Assembly: GCF_000308755.1 (NCBI RefSeq)
Contig: NZ_BAGF01000079.1
Location: 182,224-246,223, forward strand
Direction of reading: 5' to 3'
Origin: Nocardia pneumoniae NBRC 100136
GTDB taxonomy: Bacteria > Actinomycetota > Actinomycetes > Mycobacteriales > Mycobacteriaceae
DNA length: 64,000 nt
Positions 8,796-17,148 of the stretch are shown here, one piece after another. Position numbers and translations under genes: made by a program. How positions within the stretch are numbered: position 1 is the first letter of the stretch; every line of letters starts with the position of its first letter. The notes below the pieces were generated by a model, which saw only the letters and a program-made list of their open reading frames with translations, did no database searches and was not told the origin of the DNA.

Positions 8796-9638
8796 ATGAC
8801 GGCCACGATGAAACGCAGTGACGCGACCAGGCAGGCCCTGTTGCGCGCCGCCCGCGACGAATTCGCGCAGTACGGGCTGGCCGGAGCCAGGGTCGACCGG
8901 ATCGCGGAGGCGGCGGGCGTCAACAAGGAACGCATCTACGGGCTGTTCGGCAGCAAGGACAAGCTGTTCGACGTCATCCTGATCGAGACGCTGCGCGAGT
9001 TCATCACCGTGGTCCAACCGCTGGCCGACACCGAACCCGGCGCGTACGTCGGGAAGCTGTTCGACTACCACCGAAACAATCCCCAGCTGCTGCGGCTGAT
9101 GCTGTGGGAGGCGCTGCACCGCGGCGCGGACGCGCACGACATCGACGGCTGGCGAGCCCAGCACTACGTGCGCAAATCGGACCGCGCGCAAGAGCAATTC
9201 GACGTGGACTCCTCCAACGCGGGCCGCCTGCTGCTCGCGTTGTGCGGCCTGGCCAACTGGTCGCTGGCGGTGCCGCAGACCACCAGGCTGCTGCTGGGCG
9301 AGGCCGCGGAGGACACCGACGGAACCCGGCGGTTCCTGATGGAGTTCGCCAGGGCCGCGATGCGGCGCGAGTCGCCCGCGGGAGAGCACGAGGCGCGCGT
9401 GCCGGAAGTCGAACTGGTCAATGGCTTGACCACCAGTGCGGGGCAAGCCGACGTGGAGGGGGCCGCCGCTCGACTCCGCGCCGCCCAGGCCGCCGCCGAA
9501 ACCGCCCGCGAAGAACTCGCCACGACGCTGCGCGCCGCCCACGCAGCAGGCATGAGCGCCAATCAGCTGGCCAGGCAGGTCTCTGGCACCCTCTCCCGCC
9601 CGGTCGTGCTCAAACTCCTGGCCAACCCCGACGCCTGA
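8796..9638 (+). CDS. TetR-family regulator with an extra C-terminal coiled-coil/HTH-like tail
   Basis: The product is 280 residues. The N-terminal TetR DNA-binding domain is clear: RQALLRAARDEFAQYGLAG, VDRIAEAAGVNKERIYGLFGSKDKL. A ligand-binding domain follows to about residue 190. The last 70 or so residues are unusual for TetR: an alanine-rich heptad-like helix (AAARLRAAQAAAETAREEL) followed by a second HTH-like segment containing AGMSANQLARQVSGTLSR. The ATG at 8796 is used rather than a TTG two codons upstream. It is divergent from, and probably represses, the adjacent MFS exporter. A long hairpin follows the gene. Confidence 0.85.
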   Translation: MTATMKRSDATRQALLRAARDEFAQYGLAGARVDRIAEAAGVNKERIYGLFGSKDKLFDVILIETLREFITVVQPLADTEPGAYVGKLFDYHRNNPQLLRLMLWEALHRGADAHDIDGWRAQHYVRKSDRAQEQFDVDSSNAGRLLLALCGLANWSLAVPQTTRLLLGEAAEDTDGTRRFLMEFARAAMRRESPAGEHEARVPEVELVNGLTTSAGQADVEGAAARLRAAQAAAETAREELATTLRAAHAAGMSANQLARQVSGTLSRPVVLKLLANPDA

Positions 9639-9745
9639 CCGCACGGCACCGCCAGCGGCGGACCCATACGGGTCGCTGATTCGAATCACCGCGGAGTACG
9701 TCCGTCGTGGCACCATCACCGCGACGCGCCCTGGGAACAGCCACC

Positions 9746-9783
9746 GACCTCGACCGTCGGCTCGGGGCGCGACGGTCGAGGTC
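9746..9783. terminator. hairpin terminator between TetR and acyl-CoA dehydrogenase
   Basis: A perfect 14-base stem (GACCTCGACCGTCG with CGACGGTCGAGGTC) has a 10-base loop. It lies in the 172-base gap between the converging tetR and fadE stops and probably acts in both directions. Confidence 0.75.
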
Positions 9784-9810
9784 CTCGGTGACAAGCTCCG
9801 GTGACGAGCG

Positions 9811-11640
9811 CTAGAACGCCGCCTCGTCCAGCTCCATGATGTCGTTGTCCAGCGCGGCGATGATCTCCTTCACCGCGGTTACGGTCGGCAGCACGTTCTT
9901 GGCGAAGAAGCTCGCCACGGCGACCTTTCCGGTGTAGAAGGCGCGGTCCTTCTCCGGCGCGTCCGCGGCCAGCGCGGCGGCCGCGATCTCCGCCTGCACC
10001 AGCAGTCGCCAGCCGATGAGCAGATCGCCGACCGCCAGCAGGAAGCGCACCGAGCCGAGGCCGACCTTGTACAGCTCGGCGGGCGTCTGCTGCGCGGCCA
10101 TCAGGTAGCCGGTGAGCGTGGCCGCCATCGCCTGCACGTCCGTCGCCGCGGTGCGCAGCAGTTCGCGCTCGGTCTCGAATCGGCCGGTCTTCGTGTCCAG
10201 GAACGCCGCGATCTGCGCGTTGACGTGGCCGAGCGCGACGCCGCGGTCGCGGGCGATCTTGCGGAAGAAGAAGTCCTGCGCCTGGATGGCGGTGGTGCCC
10301 TCGTACAGCGAGTCGATCTTCGCGTCCCGGATGTACTGCTCGATCGGGTAGTCCTGGAGATAGCCCGAGCCACCCAGCGTTTGCAGCGACTCGGTCAGGT
10401 ATTCGTAGGCCCGCTCGGAACCCACGCCCTTGACGATCGGCAGCAGCAGATCGTCCACCCGGTGCGCCATATCGGGGTCGGCGCCGGAAACGAGCTGCGC
10501 CACATCGGCGTTCTGGTGGGCGGCCGTGTAGAGGTACACCGCGCGCAGGCCCTCGGCGTACGCCTTCTGCATGGCCAGCGAGCGCCGCACGTCCGGGTGA
10601 CGGGTGATGGTCACGCGAGGCGCGGCCTTGTCGGTCATCTGGGTCAGATCCGCGCCCTGGATGCGCTCCTTGGCGTAGTCCAAGGCGTTCAAGTAGCCGG
10701 TCGACAGGGTGCCCGCCGACTTGACGCCGACCATCATGCGCGCGTTCTCGATCACCTGGAACATCTGCGCGATGCCGTTGTGCACCTCGCCGACCAGCCA
10801 GCCTTTCGCGGGCACGCCACCGGCGCCGAAAGTCACCTCACAGGTGGGCGAGGACTTCAGGCCCATCTTGTGCTCGACTCCGGTGACGTACACGCCGTTG
10901 CGCTCGCCCAGTGCCAGCGTCTCGTGATCGAACAGGAACTTCGGCACGTAGAACAGCGACAGGCCCTTGGTGCCCGGCCCCGCGCCCTCCGGGCGGGCCA
11001 GCACCAGATGGAAGACGTTCTCCGCCGTGTCGCCGACCTCGGCGCCGGAGATGAAGCGCTTGACGCCTTCGATATGCCACGAGCCGTCTTCCTGCCTGAT
11101 CGCCTTGGTCCGTCCCGCGCCCACGTCCGAGCCCGCGTCCGGCTCGGTGAGCACCATGGTGCCCTGCCAGCCCTTCTCGAAGCCGAGCGTGGCCCAGTGC
11201 TTCTGCTGCTCGGTGCCGACGTTGTACAGCACCGCCGCCATGACCGGGCCCATGTTGAAGAACGACGCCGAGGGATTGGCGCAGGTGATCATCTCGGCGA
11301 CCGCCCACACCAGCACCGCGGGCGCCGGGGTGCCGCCCATGCCTTCCGGCATGCCCAGACGACTCCAGTCCGACTCGCGCACGGCGGCGACGGTCTTGCG
11401 CAGCGGCTCAGGAACCGAGAGCGAGAACGTGGTCGCGTCGTACACCACCGGCTCCCGGTCGGCCGCGGCGAAGGAGTCGGCGACGGGGCCCTCGGCCAGC
11501 CGCCTGACCTCGGCCAGGATCTCGCGGGCCGTGTCGGAGTCGAGGTCGCCGTAGGCGCCGGTGTCGAGGAGCTTGTCCAGTTGGAGGACCTCGAAGAGGT
11601 TGAACTCGATATCCCGCAGGTTCGCCTTGTAGTGGCCCAT
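9811..11640 (-). CDS. fadE5: acyl-CoA dehydrogenase, FadE5 type
   Basis: This is a 609-residue FAD-dependent acyl-CoA dehydrogenase, which oxidises acyl-CoA to the 2,3-enoyl-CoA in beta-oxidation. It begins MGHYKANLRDIEFNLFEV, close to the start of mycobacterial FadE5 (611 residues). It carries the long-form family blocks TMVLTEPDAGSDVGAGRTKA, KMGLKSSPTCEVTFG, ESLQTLGGSGYLQDYPIEQ and ALDNDIMELDEAAF at the C-terminus. The FadE5 class is broad-range and has an extra C-terminal domain. A palindrome about 93-108 bases upstream may be its operator. No partner enzymes are adjacent. Confidence 0.92.
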   Translation of the reverse strand: MGHYKANLRDIEFNLFEVLQLDKLLDTGAYGDLDSDTAREILAEVRRLAEGPVADSFAAADREPVVYDATTFSLSVPEPLRKTVAAVRESDWSRLGMPEGMGGTPAPAVLVWAVAEMITCANPSASFFNMGPVMAAVLYNVGTEQQKHWATLGFEKGWQGTMVLTEPDAGSDVGAGRTKAIRQEDGSWHIEGVKRFISGAEVGDTAENVFHLVLARPEGAGPGTKGLSLFYVPKFLFDHETLALGERNGVYVTGVEHKMGLKSSPTCEVTFGAGGVPAKGWLVGEVHNGIAQMFQVIENARMMVGVKSAGTLSTGYLNALDYAKERIQGADLTQMTDKAAPRVTITRHPDVRRSLAMQKAYAEGLRAVYLYTAAHQNADVAQLVSGADPDMAHRVDDLLLPIVKGVGSERAYEYLTESLQTLGGSGYLQDYPIEQYIRDAKIDSLYEGTTAIQAQDFFFRKIARDRGVALGHVNAQIAAFLDTKTGRFETERELLRTAATDVQAMAATLTGYLMAAQQTPAELYKVGLGSVRFLLAVGDLLIGWRLLVQAEIAAAALAADAPEKDRAFYTGKVAVASFFAKNVLPTVTAVKEIIAALDNDIMELDEAAF

Positions 11641-11732
11641 CTCGTCCTCCTCGACTCGAGTCCGCGGCAGCCGCCGCTGGGACAGACGGTTGGTGACCTC
11701 GTACGAACCGAAGCGTGCCGCATCGCGGCGAC

Positions 11733-11748
11733 GCTACGCAACCGTAGC
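11733..11748. promoter_or_regulatory. putative operator upstream of fadE5
   Basis: A perfect inverted repeat, GCTACG-CAAC-CGTAGC, lies about 93-108 bases upstream of the fadE5 start. Its size and symmetry suit a TetR-family dimer, and fatty-acid oxidation genes in actinobacteria are often controlled this way. The regulator is not identifiable here. Confidence 0.4.
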
Positions 11749-11815
11749 CACATCCGCCCCGGCCAGCGGGTTTGCCAGACCTCACAACCGCGCACCAGCG
11801 GTCGAGGAGCAAAGG

Positions 11816-11831
11816 TTCACACGCGCGAAAC
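11816..11831 (+). promoter_or_regulatory. possible GlnR half-site upstream of urtA
   Basis: TTCAC, six bases, then GAAAC resembles the actinobacterial GlnR box half (gTnAC-N6-GaAAC). It lies about 184-199 bases upstream of urtA. Urea uptake genes are nitrogen-regulated in actinobacteria, so the context is right. A second full half-site at the canonical spacing is not evident, so the call is tentative. Confidence 0.3.
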
Positions 11832-12014
11832 AGACGAAACCGACTCGTTATCGAGAGATATTCCGGCGCAACAACTTCTGTCTACCGTTCGCATCACGAA
11901 TACAGCAGTTGTATACATCCCGGTGTACTGCCGTGACCGGGCCAAAGCCGCGGGTATTCGAGGCGGCGCGAACCCAGCGCCGCCGCACACCTGATGAGGA
12001 GAAGGGTCCGCCCC

Positions 12015-13286
12015 ATGTCAGATTCCCGTGCCATCGCGCGCCATCGGCGCTTGGTCAAGGCGATGGCGGTACCGACCGCGGTCGCGCTCGCCGGCCTGTT
12101 GCTGACCGCCTGCGGCGCCAAGGACGACGCCTCGACCGGTTCGAACGCCGCGTCCTGCGTCGACACGTCGAAGGACACGATCAAGGTCGGTTCGCTGCAC
12201 TCGCTGTCCGGCACGATGGCCATCTCCGAGGTCACCGTCGCCAACTCCACCAAGCTGGCCGTCGACCAGATCAACGCCGCGGGCGGCGTGCTCGGCAAGA
12301 AGATCGAGCTGGTGCTGGAGGACGGCGCCTCGGACCCGAAGACCTTCGCGGAGAAGGCGGAGAAGCTGATCAGCTCCGACTGCGTCGCCGCGGTGTTCGG
12401 CGGCTGGACCTCCTCGAGCCGCAAGGCCATGAAGCCGAAGTTCGAAAGCCTCAACTCGCTGCTGTACTACCCGGTGCAGTACGAGGGCCTGGAGGACAGC
12501 AAGAACATCTTCTATACCGGCGCGACCACCAACCAGCAGATCATCCCGGCGCTGGACTACCTGAAGCAGAAGGGCATCACCTCGCTCTACCTGGTCGGTA
12601 GCGACTACGTCTTCCCACAGACGGCCAATCGCGAGATCAAGGCGTACGCCGCGGCCAACGGCATCGAGATCAAGGGCGAGGACTACACCCCGCTCGGCTC
12701 CACCGACTTCTCGACCATCGTGAACAAGGTCCGCACCGCCAAGGCGGGCGCGGTGTTCAACACCCTCAACGGCGATTCCAACGTCGCGTTCTTCCGCGAG
12801 TACACCAGCGCGGGACTGAAAGCCGCTGACATGCCGGTGATCTCGGTGTCCATCGCCGAGGAGGAGGTCGCGGGCATCGGCGCGCAGAACATCGCGGGCC
12901 AGCTCACCGCCTGGAACTACTACCAGACCGTGGACACCCCGGTGAACAAGAAGTTCGTCGCCGACTACAAGGCCGCGTTCGGCGCCGACAAGCCGACCTC
13001 GGACCCGATGGAGGCCGCCTACGCGTCGGTCTACCTGTGGAAGAACACCGTCGAGAAGGCGAAGTCGTTCAAGGTGGAGGACATCCAGGCCGCCGCCGAC
13101 GGCGTGAGCTTCGAAGCCCCCGAGGGCCCGGTGACCATCGATGGCTCCAACCACCACATCACCAAGACCGCCCGCATCGGCGAAATCCGCCCGGACGGCC
13201 TCATCTACACCGTCTGGGACTCCGGCAAGGCGGTGACCCCGGACCCGTACCTGAAGTCCTACGACTGGGCCAAGGGCCTGAAGTAG
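12015..13286 (+). CDS. urtA: urea ABC transporter substrate-binding lipoprotein UrtA
   Basis: This is the lipid-anchored periplasmic-binding-type receptor of the urea ABC transporter, 423 residues. The signal peptide ends in the lipobox LLTAC with lipidated Cys about residue 33. The mature part has the UrtA blocks IKVGSLHSLSGTMAISE, FGGWTSSSRKAMKPKFE, LLYYPVQYEGLEDSKNIFY and GSDYVFPQTANREIKA. The start is the ATG at 12015 with GAAGGG 8 bases upstream; an in-frame ATG at 11994 is an alternative. It is separated from urtB by 329 bases of repeats, unlike the tightly overlapping urtBCD. Confidence 0.93.
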   Translation: MSDSRAIARHRRLVKAMAVPTAVALAGLLLTACGAKDDASTGSNAASCVDTSKDTIKVGSLHSLSGTMAISEVTVANSTKLAVDQINAAGGVLGKKIELVLEDGASDPKTFAEKAEKLISSDCVAAVFGGWTSSSRKAMKPKFESLNSLLYYPVQYEGLEDSKNIFYTGATTNQQIIPALDYLKQKGITSLYLVGSDYVFPQTANREIKAYAAANGIEIKGEDYTPLGSTDFSTIVNKVRTAKAGAVFNTLNGDSNVAFFREYTSAGLKAADMPVISVSIAEEEVAGIGAQNIAGQLTAWNYYQTVDTPVNKKFVADYKAAFGADKPTSDPMEAAYASVYLWKNTVEKAKSFKVEDIQAAADGVSFEAPEGPVTIDGSNHHITKTARIGEIRPDGLIYTVWDSGKAVTPDPYLKSYDWAKGLK

Positions 13287-13615
13287 TCCGCGGCCGTGTC
13301 CGCGGCCCAGCTAGCAGTGGCCATCGCACCCGCGACGAAGTCGCCAGCGACGGTCGCCGAAGCGAGCAATGAGGGGGGCCGCGGACACGGAAGGGCGGCT
13401 GGCGAACCCTGCAACCACTGGGCCCACCCCGCCTTCGAGCGAAGCGAGACCGAACATTGCCCGTTCGCGGCCCGGCTCGGGTCCGAGTGGCCGCCGCGTC
13501 CGCGACGAAGTCGCCAGCGGCGGTCGCTCGGACGCGAGACACAAGGGGGCCGCGAACACGCAGCGCCGCAGGCGCTGCCAAACAAACACAGCCAGACCTA
13601 CAGGAGTTTCCGCCC
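13287..13615 (+). repeat. repeat-rich 329-base urtA-urtB intergenic region
   Basis: No credible gene is present despite open frames on both strands. Two imperfect direct copies of about 59 bases start with CGCGACGAAGTCGCCAGCG at 13331 and 13501 and end in GGGGGCCGCG-AACACG-type sequence. A perfect 15-base inverted repeat (CCGTGTCCGCGGCCC at 13294-13308, complement at 13376-13390) flanks the first copy. A small hairpin, CAGCGCC-GCA-GGCGCTG, lies at 13561-13577 just before the urtB ribosome-binding site CAGGAG. The structures could attenuate or process the operon mRNA so that urtA is expressed above the membrane genes. Confidence 0.75.
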
Positions 13616-14500
13616 ATGGATGTTGTGATCGGACAGCTCTTCACGGGGCTGAGCCTGGGATCGATTCTCTTGCTCGCCGCGCTCGGGCTCTCGCTGACCT
13701 TCGGTCAGATGGGTGTGATCAACATGGCGCACGGCGAGTTCATCATGGCCGGTTGCTACACGACTTACGTTGTGCAGAAGGTCATCTCGTCGGCGGGAGT
13801 GTCGCTTGTCGTCTCCTTGCTGATCGGGTTTCTCGTCGGCGGTCTGCTCGGCGCCGCGCTGGAGATGGGCCTGATCCGCTGGATGTACGACCGGCCGCTG
13901 GACACGCTGCTGGTCACCTTCGGTGTCGGGCTGGTGTTGCAACAGCTGGCCCGCGACATCTTCGGCGCGCCTGCCAAGAACGTCATCGCGCCGGAGTGGC
14001 TCGGCGGCGGCGTCACGATTCTGGGCGCGGTGGTGCCGAAGACGCGCATCTTCATCCTCGTCCTCGCGGTCGTCGCGGTGACCACGCTGGCCGCGGTGTT
14101 GAAGACGACGCCGCTGGGGCGGCGCATCCGCGCGGTCGTGCAGAATCGCGGCCTGGCCGAAACCTCCGGCGTCTCCAGTCGTTTCACCGACATCAGCACC
14201 TTCTTCATCGGCTCCGGGCTGGCGGGCGTGGCCGGTGTCGCGCTCACGCTGATCGGCTCCACCAGCCCGACCATCGGTCAGAGCTATCTGATCGACGCGT
14301 TCCTGGTGGTGGTCATCGGCGGGCTCGGCCAGATCAAGGGCACGGTGATCGCGGCGTTCGCGCTCGGCCTGCTCAATTCCTACATCGAGTACTCGACCAC
14401 CGCGTCCATCGCGAAGGTCGTCGTCTTCGTCGTCATCGTGATCTTCCTGCAGGTCCGCCCGCAGGGCCTGTTCACCGTCCGGACAAGGAGTCTGGCATGA
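13616..14500 (+). CDS. urtB: urea ABC transporter permease UrtB
   Basis: This is a 294-residue branched-chain-type ABC permease subunit with about eight membrane helices. It begins MDVVIGQLFTGLSLGSILLLAALGLSLTFG and includes the typical GVINMAHGEFIMAG and LVTFGVGLVLQQL segments. The ATG at 13616 has a CAGGAG ribosome-binding site. Its stop overlaps the urtC start as ATGA, so the two permeases are translationally coupled. It pairs with UrtC to form the membrane pore for urea. Confidence 0.92.
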   Translation: MDVVIGQLFTGLSLGSILLLAALGLSLTFGQMGVINMAHGEFIMAGCYTTYVVQKVISSAGVSLVVSLLIGFLVGGLLGAALEMGLIRWMYDRPLDTLLVTFGVGLVLQQLARDIFGAPAKNVIAPEWLGGGVTILGAVVPKTRIFILVLAVVAVTTLAAVLKTTPLGRRIRAVVQNRGLAETSGVSSRFTDISTFFIGSGLAGVAGVALTLIGSTSPTIGQSYLIDAFLVVVIGGLGQIKGTVIAAFALGLLNSYIEYSTTASIAKVVVFVVIVIFLQVRPQGLFTVRTRSLA

Positions 14501-15636
14501 CCACACTCGTGCAACGGTGGCGCGCGCACTCCTCGCTCACCGCCCCGGCCGGATTCGCGGTCGCCGCCGTCGGGCTGTTCGCGGTCGCGCCCGCGGTGCT
14601 CAGCGACTTCCGGCTCAACCTGCTGGCGAAATTCCTGTGCTTCGCGATCGTCGCGGTGGGCATCGGATTGGCGTGGGGCCGCGGCGGAATGCTCACGCTC
14701 GGGCAGGGCGTGTTCTTCGGCATCGGCGCCTACATCATGGCCATGCACCTGCAGATGGCCGACGCCGCGCGGCTGGGCAACGACGTGCCGGAATTCATGG
14801 AGATCGCGGGCATTCGCGAATTGCCGTCGTTCTGGCGGCCTTTCGCGTCGGCTCCGGTGGCGCTGCTCGGCATCCTGGTGCTGCCCGCGCTGGTCGCGGC
14901 GGCGCTCGGGTACGGCGTGTTCAAGCGCCGGGTGAAGGGCGCCTACTTCGCCATCCTCAGCCAGGCGCTGGCCGCCGCGCTGGCCATCCTGCTGACCGGT
15001 CAGCAGGCCATCGGCGGGTTCACCGGACTATCGGATTTCCGCGCGTTCTTCGGTTTCAAGCTGTCGGACCCGGTCAATCGGCGCATGCTGTTCTTCCTCG
15101 CGGCTGGCACGCTGCTGGTGGTGGTCGCGCTGGTGCGGCAGCTGATGCACAGCAGATACGGCGAGCTGCTCGTCGCGGTGCGCGACCAAGAGGAGCGGGT
15201 GCGCTTCCTGGGCTACGACCCGGCGAACGTGAAGATCGTCGCCTACGTGGTCGCCGCCTTCTTCGCGGGCATCGCGGGCGCGCTGTTCACCCCGATCGTC
15301 GGCATCATCTCCCCCGCCGACATCGGCGTCGTCCCCTCGATCGCGTTCCTCATCGGCGTCGCGATCGGCGGACGCACCACCCTGCTCGGGCCGGTGCTCG
15401 GCGCGATCGGCGTGGCCTGGGCGCAGACGGCGTTCTCCGAGGAGTTCCCGTCCGGGTGGACCTACCTGCAAGGCGTGCTGTTCATCGTGGTGGTCGGTTT
15501 CGTCCCGGCCGGACTCGCGGGACTGTGGCCGATGGTGAAAGGACTGGTGGAGGGCCGCTTCCGGCGTCCAACCGCCCCGGCCGTGCCGGTCGAGACGCTG
15601 CCGGAACCCGCGACCGAGAAAGTGGAATCCCGATGA
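14497..15636 (+). CDS. urtC: urea ABC transporter permease UrtC
   Basis: This is the second permease subunit, 379 residues. After two N-terminal helices it shows LAWGRGGMLTLGQGVFFGIGAY, the VFKRRVKGAYFAILSQAL loop and RVRFLGYDPANVKIVAYV, typical of UrtC. It starts at the ATG at 14497 within the urtB stop and ends overlapping the urtD start. It forms the translocation pathway with UrtB. Confidence 0.92.
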   Translation: MTTLVQRWRAHSSLTAPAGFAVAAVGLFAVAPAVLSDFRLNLLAKFLCFAIVAVGIGLAWGRGGMLTLGQGVFFGIGAYIMAMHLQMADAARLGNDVPEFMEIAGIRELPSFWRPFASAPVALLGILVLPALVAAALGYGVFKRRVKGAYFAILSQALAAALAILLTGQQAIGGFTGLSDFRAFFGFKLSDPVNRRMLFFLAAGTLLVVVALVRQLMHSRYGELLVAVRDQEERVRFLGYDPANVKIVAYVVAAFFAGIAGALFTPIVGIISPADIGVVPSIAFLIGVAIGGRTTLLGPVLGAIGVAWAQTAFSEEFPSGWTYLQGVLFIVVVGFVPAGLAGLWPMVKGLVEGRFRRPTAPAVPVETLPEPATEKVESR

Positions 15637-16445
15637 CCGAGACGACGCACGAACCCAAGCTCGGCGGCAACGCCGGAATGTCCAGCGAGTATCTCGAGAT
15701 CCGCGGCCTCTCGGTGAGTTTCGACGGATTCAAAGCCGTCACCGACGTCGACCTGACCGTGTTGCAGGGTGACCTGCGCTTCCTCATCGGCCCCAACGGC
15801 GCGGGAAAGACCACGCTGATCGATGCGATCACCGGGCTCGTTCCGGCGACCGGTTCGGCCCAGAAGACCGGCGTCGAACTGCTCGGCAAGAAGGTGCATC
15901 ACATCGCCCGGCTCGGCGTCGGGCGGACGTTCCAGACCGCGAGCGTCTTCGAACAGCTCAGCGTGCTGCAGAATCTCGACATCGCGGCGGGCGCGGGCCG
16001 CTCGGCGCTCACCATGCTGCGCCGCCGCAAATCGGTGCTGCCGAGCATCGAGGAGGCGCTGGAGACCACCGGCCTGGCCGACCTGCGCGACAAACCCGCG
16101 GGCGTCCTGGCGCACGGGCAGAAGCAGTGGCTGGAGATCGGCATGCTGCTGGTGCAGAACGCCTCGGTGCTGCTGCTGGACGAGCCGGTCGCCGGTATGA
16201 GCGCGGAGGAACGCGAGGAAACCGGGAACCTGCTGCGCCGCATCGGCGGCGAACGCGTGGTCGTGGTGGTCGAGCACGACATGGATTTCATGCGCTCCTT
16301 CGCCAGCTCGGTGACCGTCCTCGCGGGCGGCAAGGTGCTCAGCGAGGGCACCGTCGAGCAGGTGCAGGCGGACCCGAAAGTGCAGGAGGTCTATCTCGGC
16401 ACCGCCGCGGCCGTCGGGACCGAGCTGGAAAGCGAAAGGGCATAG
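15633..16445 (+). CDS. urtD: urea ABC transporter ATP-binding protein UrtD
   Basis: This is a 270-residue ABC ATPase. Walker A is GPNGAGKTT. The signature region is LAHGQKQWLEIGMLL, the degenerate LSxGQ form typical of UrtD. Walker B is LLLDEPVAGM and the switch histidine is in VVVEHDMDFM. It starts at the ATG at 15633 overlapping the urtC stop (ATGA). It energises urea import together with UrtE. Confidence 0.92.
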   Translation: MTETTHEPKLGGNAGMSSEYLEIRGLSVSFDGFKAVTDVDLTVLQGDLRFLIGPNGAGKTTLIDAITGLVPATGSAQKTGVELLGKKVHHIARLGVGRTFQTASVFEQLSVLQNLDIAAGAGRSALTMLRRRKSVLPSIEEALETTGLADLRDKPAGVLAHGQKQWLEIGMLLVQNASVLLLDEPVAGMSAEEREETGNLLRRIGGERVVVVVEHDMDFMRSFASSVTVLAGGKVLSEGTVEQVQADPKVQEVYLGTAAAVGTELESERA

Positions 16446-16447
16446 GG

Positions 16448-17140
16448 ATGCTGGAGCTCACCGATATCCACTCCGGCTACGGCCGCACCGAGGTGATCCA
16501 CGGCGTCTCGGTGGCCGTCCCGGACGACAGCGTGGTCGCCATCATGGGCCACAACGGCGCGGGCAAGACCACGCTGCTGCGCACCGCCGTCGGCCTGATC
16601 GGCACGAAATCGGGGCGGATCGCATTCGACGGGGAGACCATCACCAAACTGTCCCCGTCGCGCCGGGTGCGCCGCGGCATCGCTTACGTGCCGCAGGGGC
16701 AGCAGAGCTTCCCGCAATTGACCACCGCGGAGAATTTGCAGGTCGTCGCGGACGGGCGCAAGCGGGGCAAGGCGCTGATCGACGAATCGCTGGATCTGTT
16801 CCCCGCGCTGCGCGACCTGCTCACCCGCAAGGCGGGCCTGCTGTCCGGCGGACAGCGTCAGCAGCTGGCCATCGCGCGGGCGCTGATCACCGAGCCCAGG
16901 CTGCTCATCCTCGACGAGCCGACCGAGGGCATCCAGCCGTCGGTGGTCGCCGAGATCGAGCGCACCATCATGGAGCTCACCCGGCGCGGCGGCTTGAGCG
17001 TGCTGCTGGTCGAGCAGCACATCGGGTTCGCGTTGCAGGCGGCGCAGCGCTATTACGTCCTGCAATCCGGCCGGGTGGCCGCCACGGGCTCGGGCGGCGC
17101 GGGCGCCGAGAGCGCGGTCCGCTCGGCGATGGCGATCTGA
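16448..17140 (+). CDS. urtE: urea ABC transporter ATP-binding protein UrtE
   Basis: This is a 230-residue ABC ATPase of the LivF/UrtE class. Walker A is GHNGAGKTT, the signature LLSGGQRQQLAIARAL, Walker B LLILDEPTEGIQPS, and the switch histidine is in LLVEQHIGFAL. The ATG at 16448 is 2 bases after the urtD stop. It completes the five-gene transporter. No urease genes are in the window. Confidence 0.92.
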   Translation: MLELTDIHSGYGRTEVIHGVSVAVPDDSVVAIMGHNGAGKTTLLRTAVGLIGTKSGRIAFDGETITKLSPSRRVRRGIAYVPQGQQSFPQLTTAENLQVVADGRKRGKALIDESLDLFPALRDLLTRKAGLLSGGQRQQLAIARALITEPRLLILDEPTEGIQPSVVAEIERTIMELTRRGGLSVLLVEQHIGFALQAAQRYYVLQSGRVAATGSGGAGAESAVRSAMAI

Positions 17141-17148
17141 GCACCGCC

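Larger units (their letters stand above)
11641..12014. other. 374-base gap between divergent fadE5 and urtA
   Basis: No convincing gene is present. The gap must hold both divergent promoters. It contains a perfect inverted repeat at 11733-11748 near fadE5, a GlnR-like half-box at 11816-11831, and an AT-richer stretch around 11840-11935 nearer urtA. A short frame with a start at 11994 reads directly into urtA and is treated as its possible upstream start. Confidence 0.6.

Noticed and set aside
13331..13560. Possible CRISPR-like repeats between urtA and urtB
   Set aside because: There are only two imperfect copies about 170 bases apart, no regular spacers and no cas genes.
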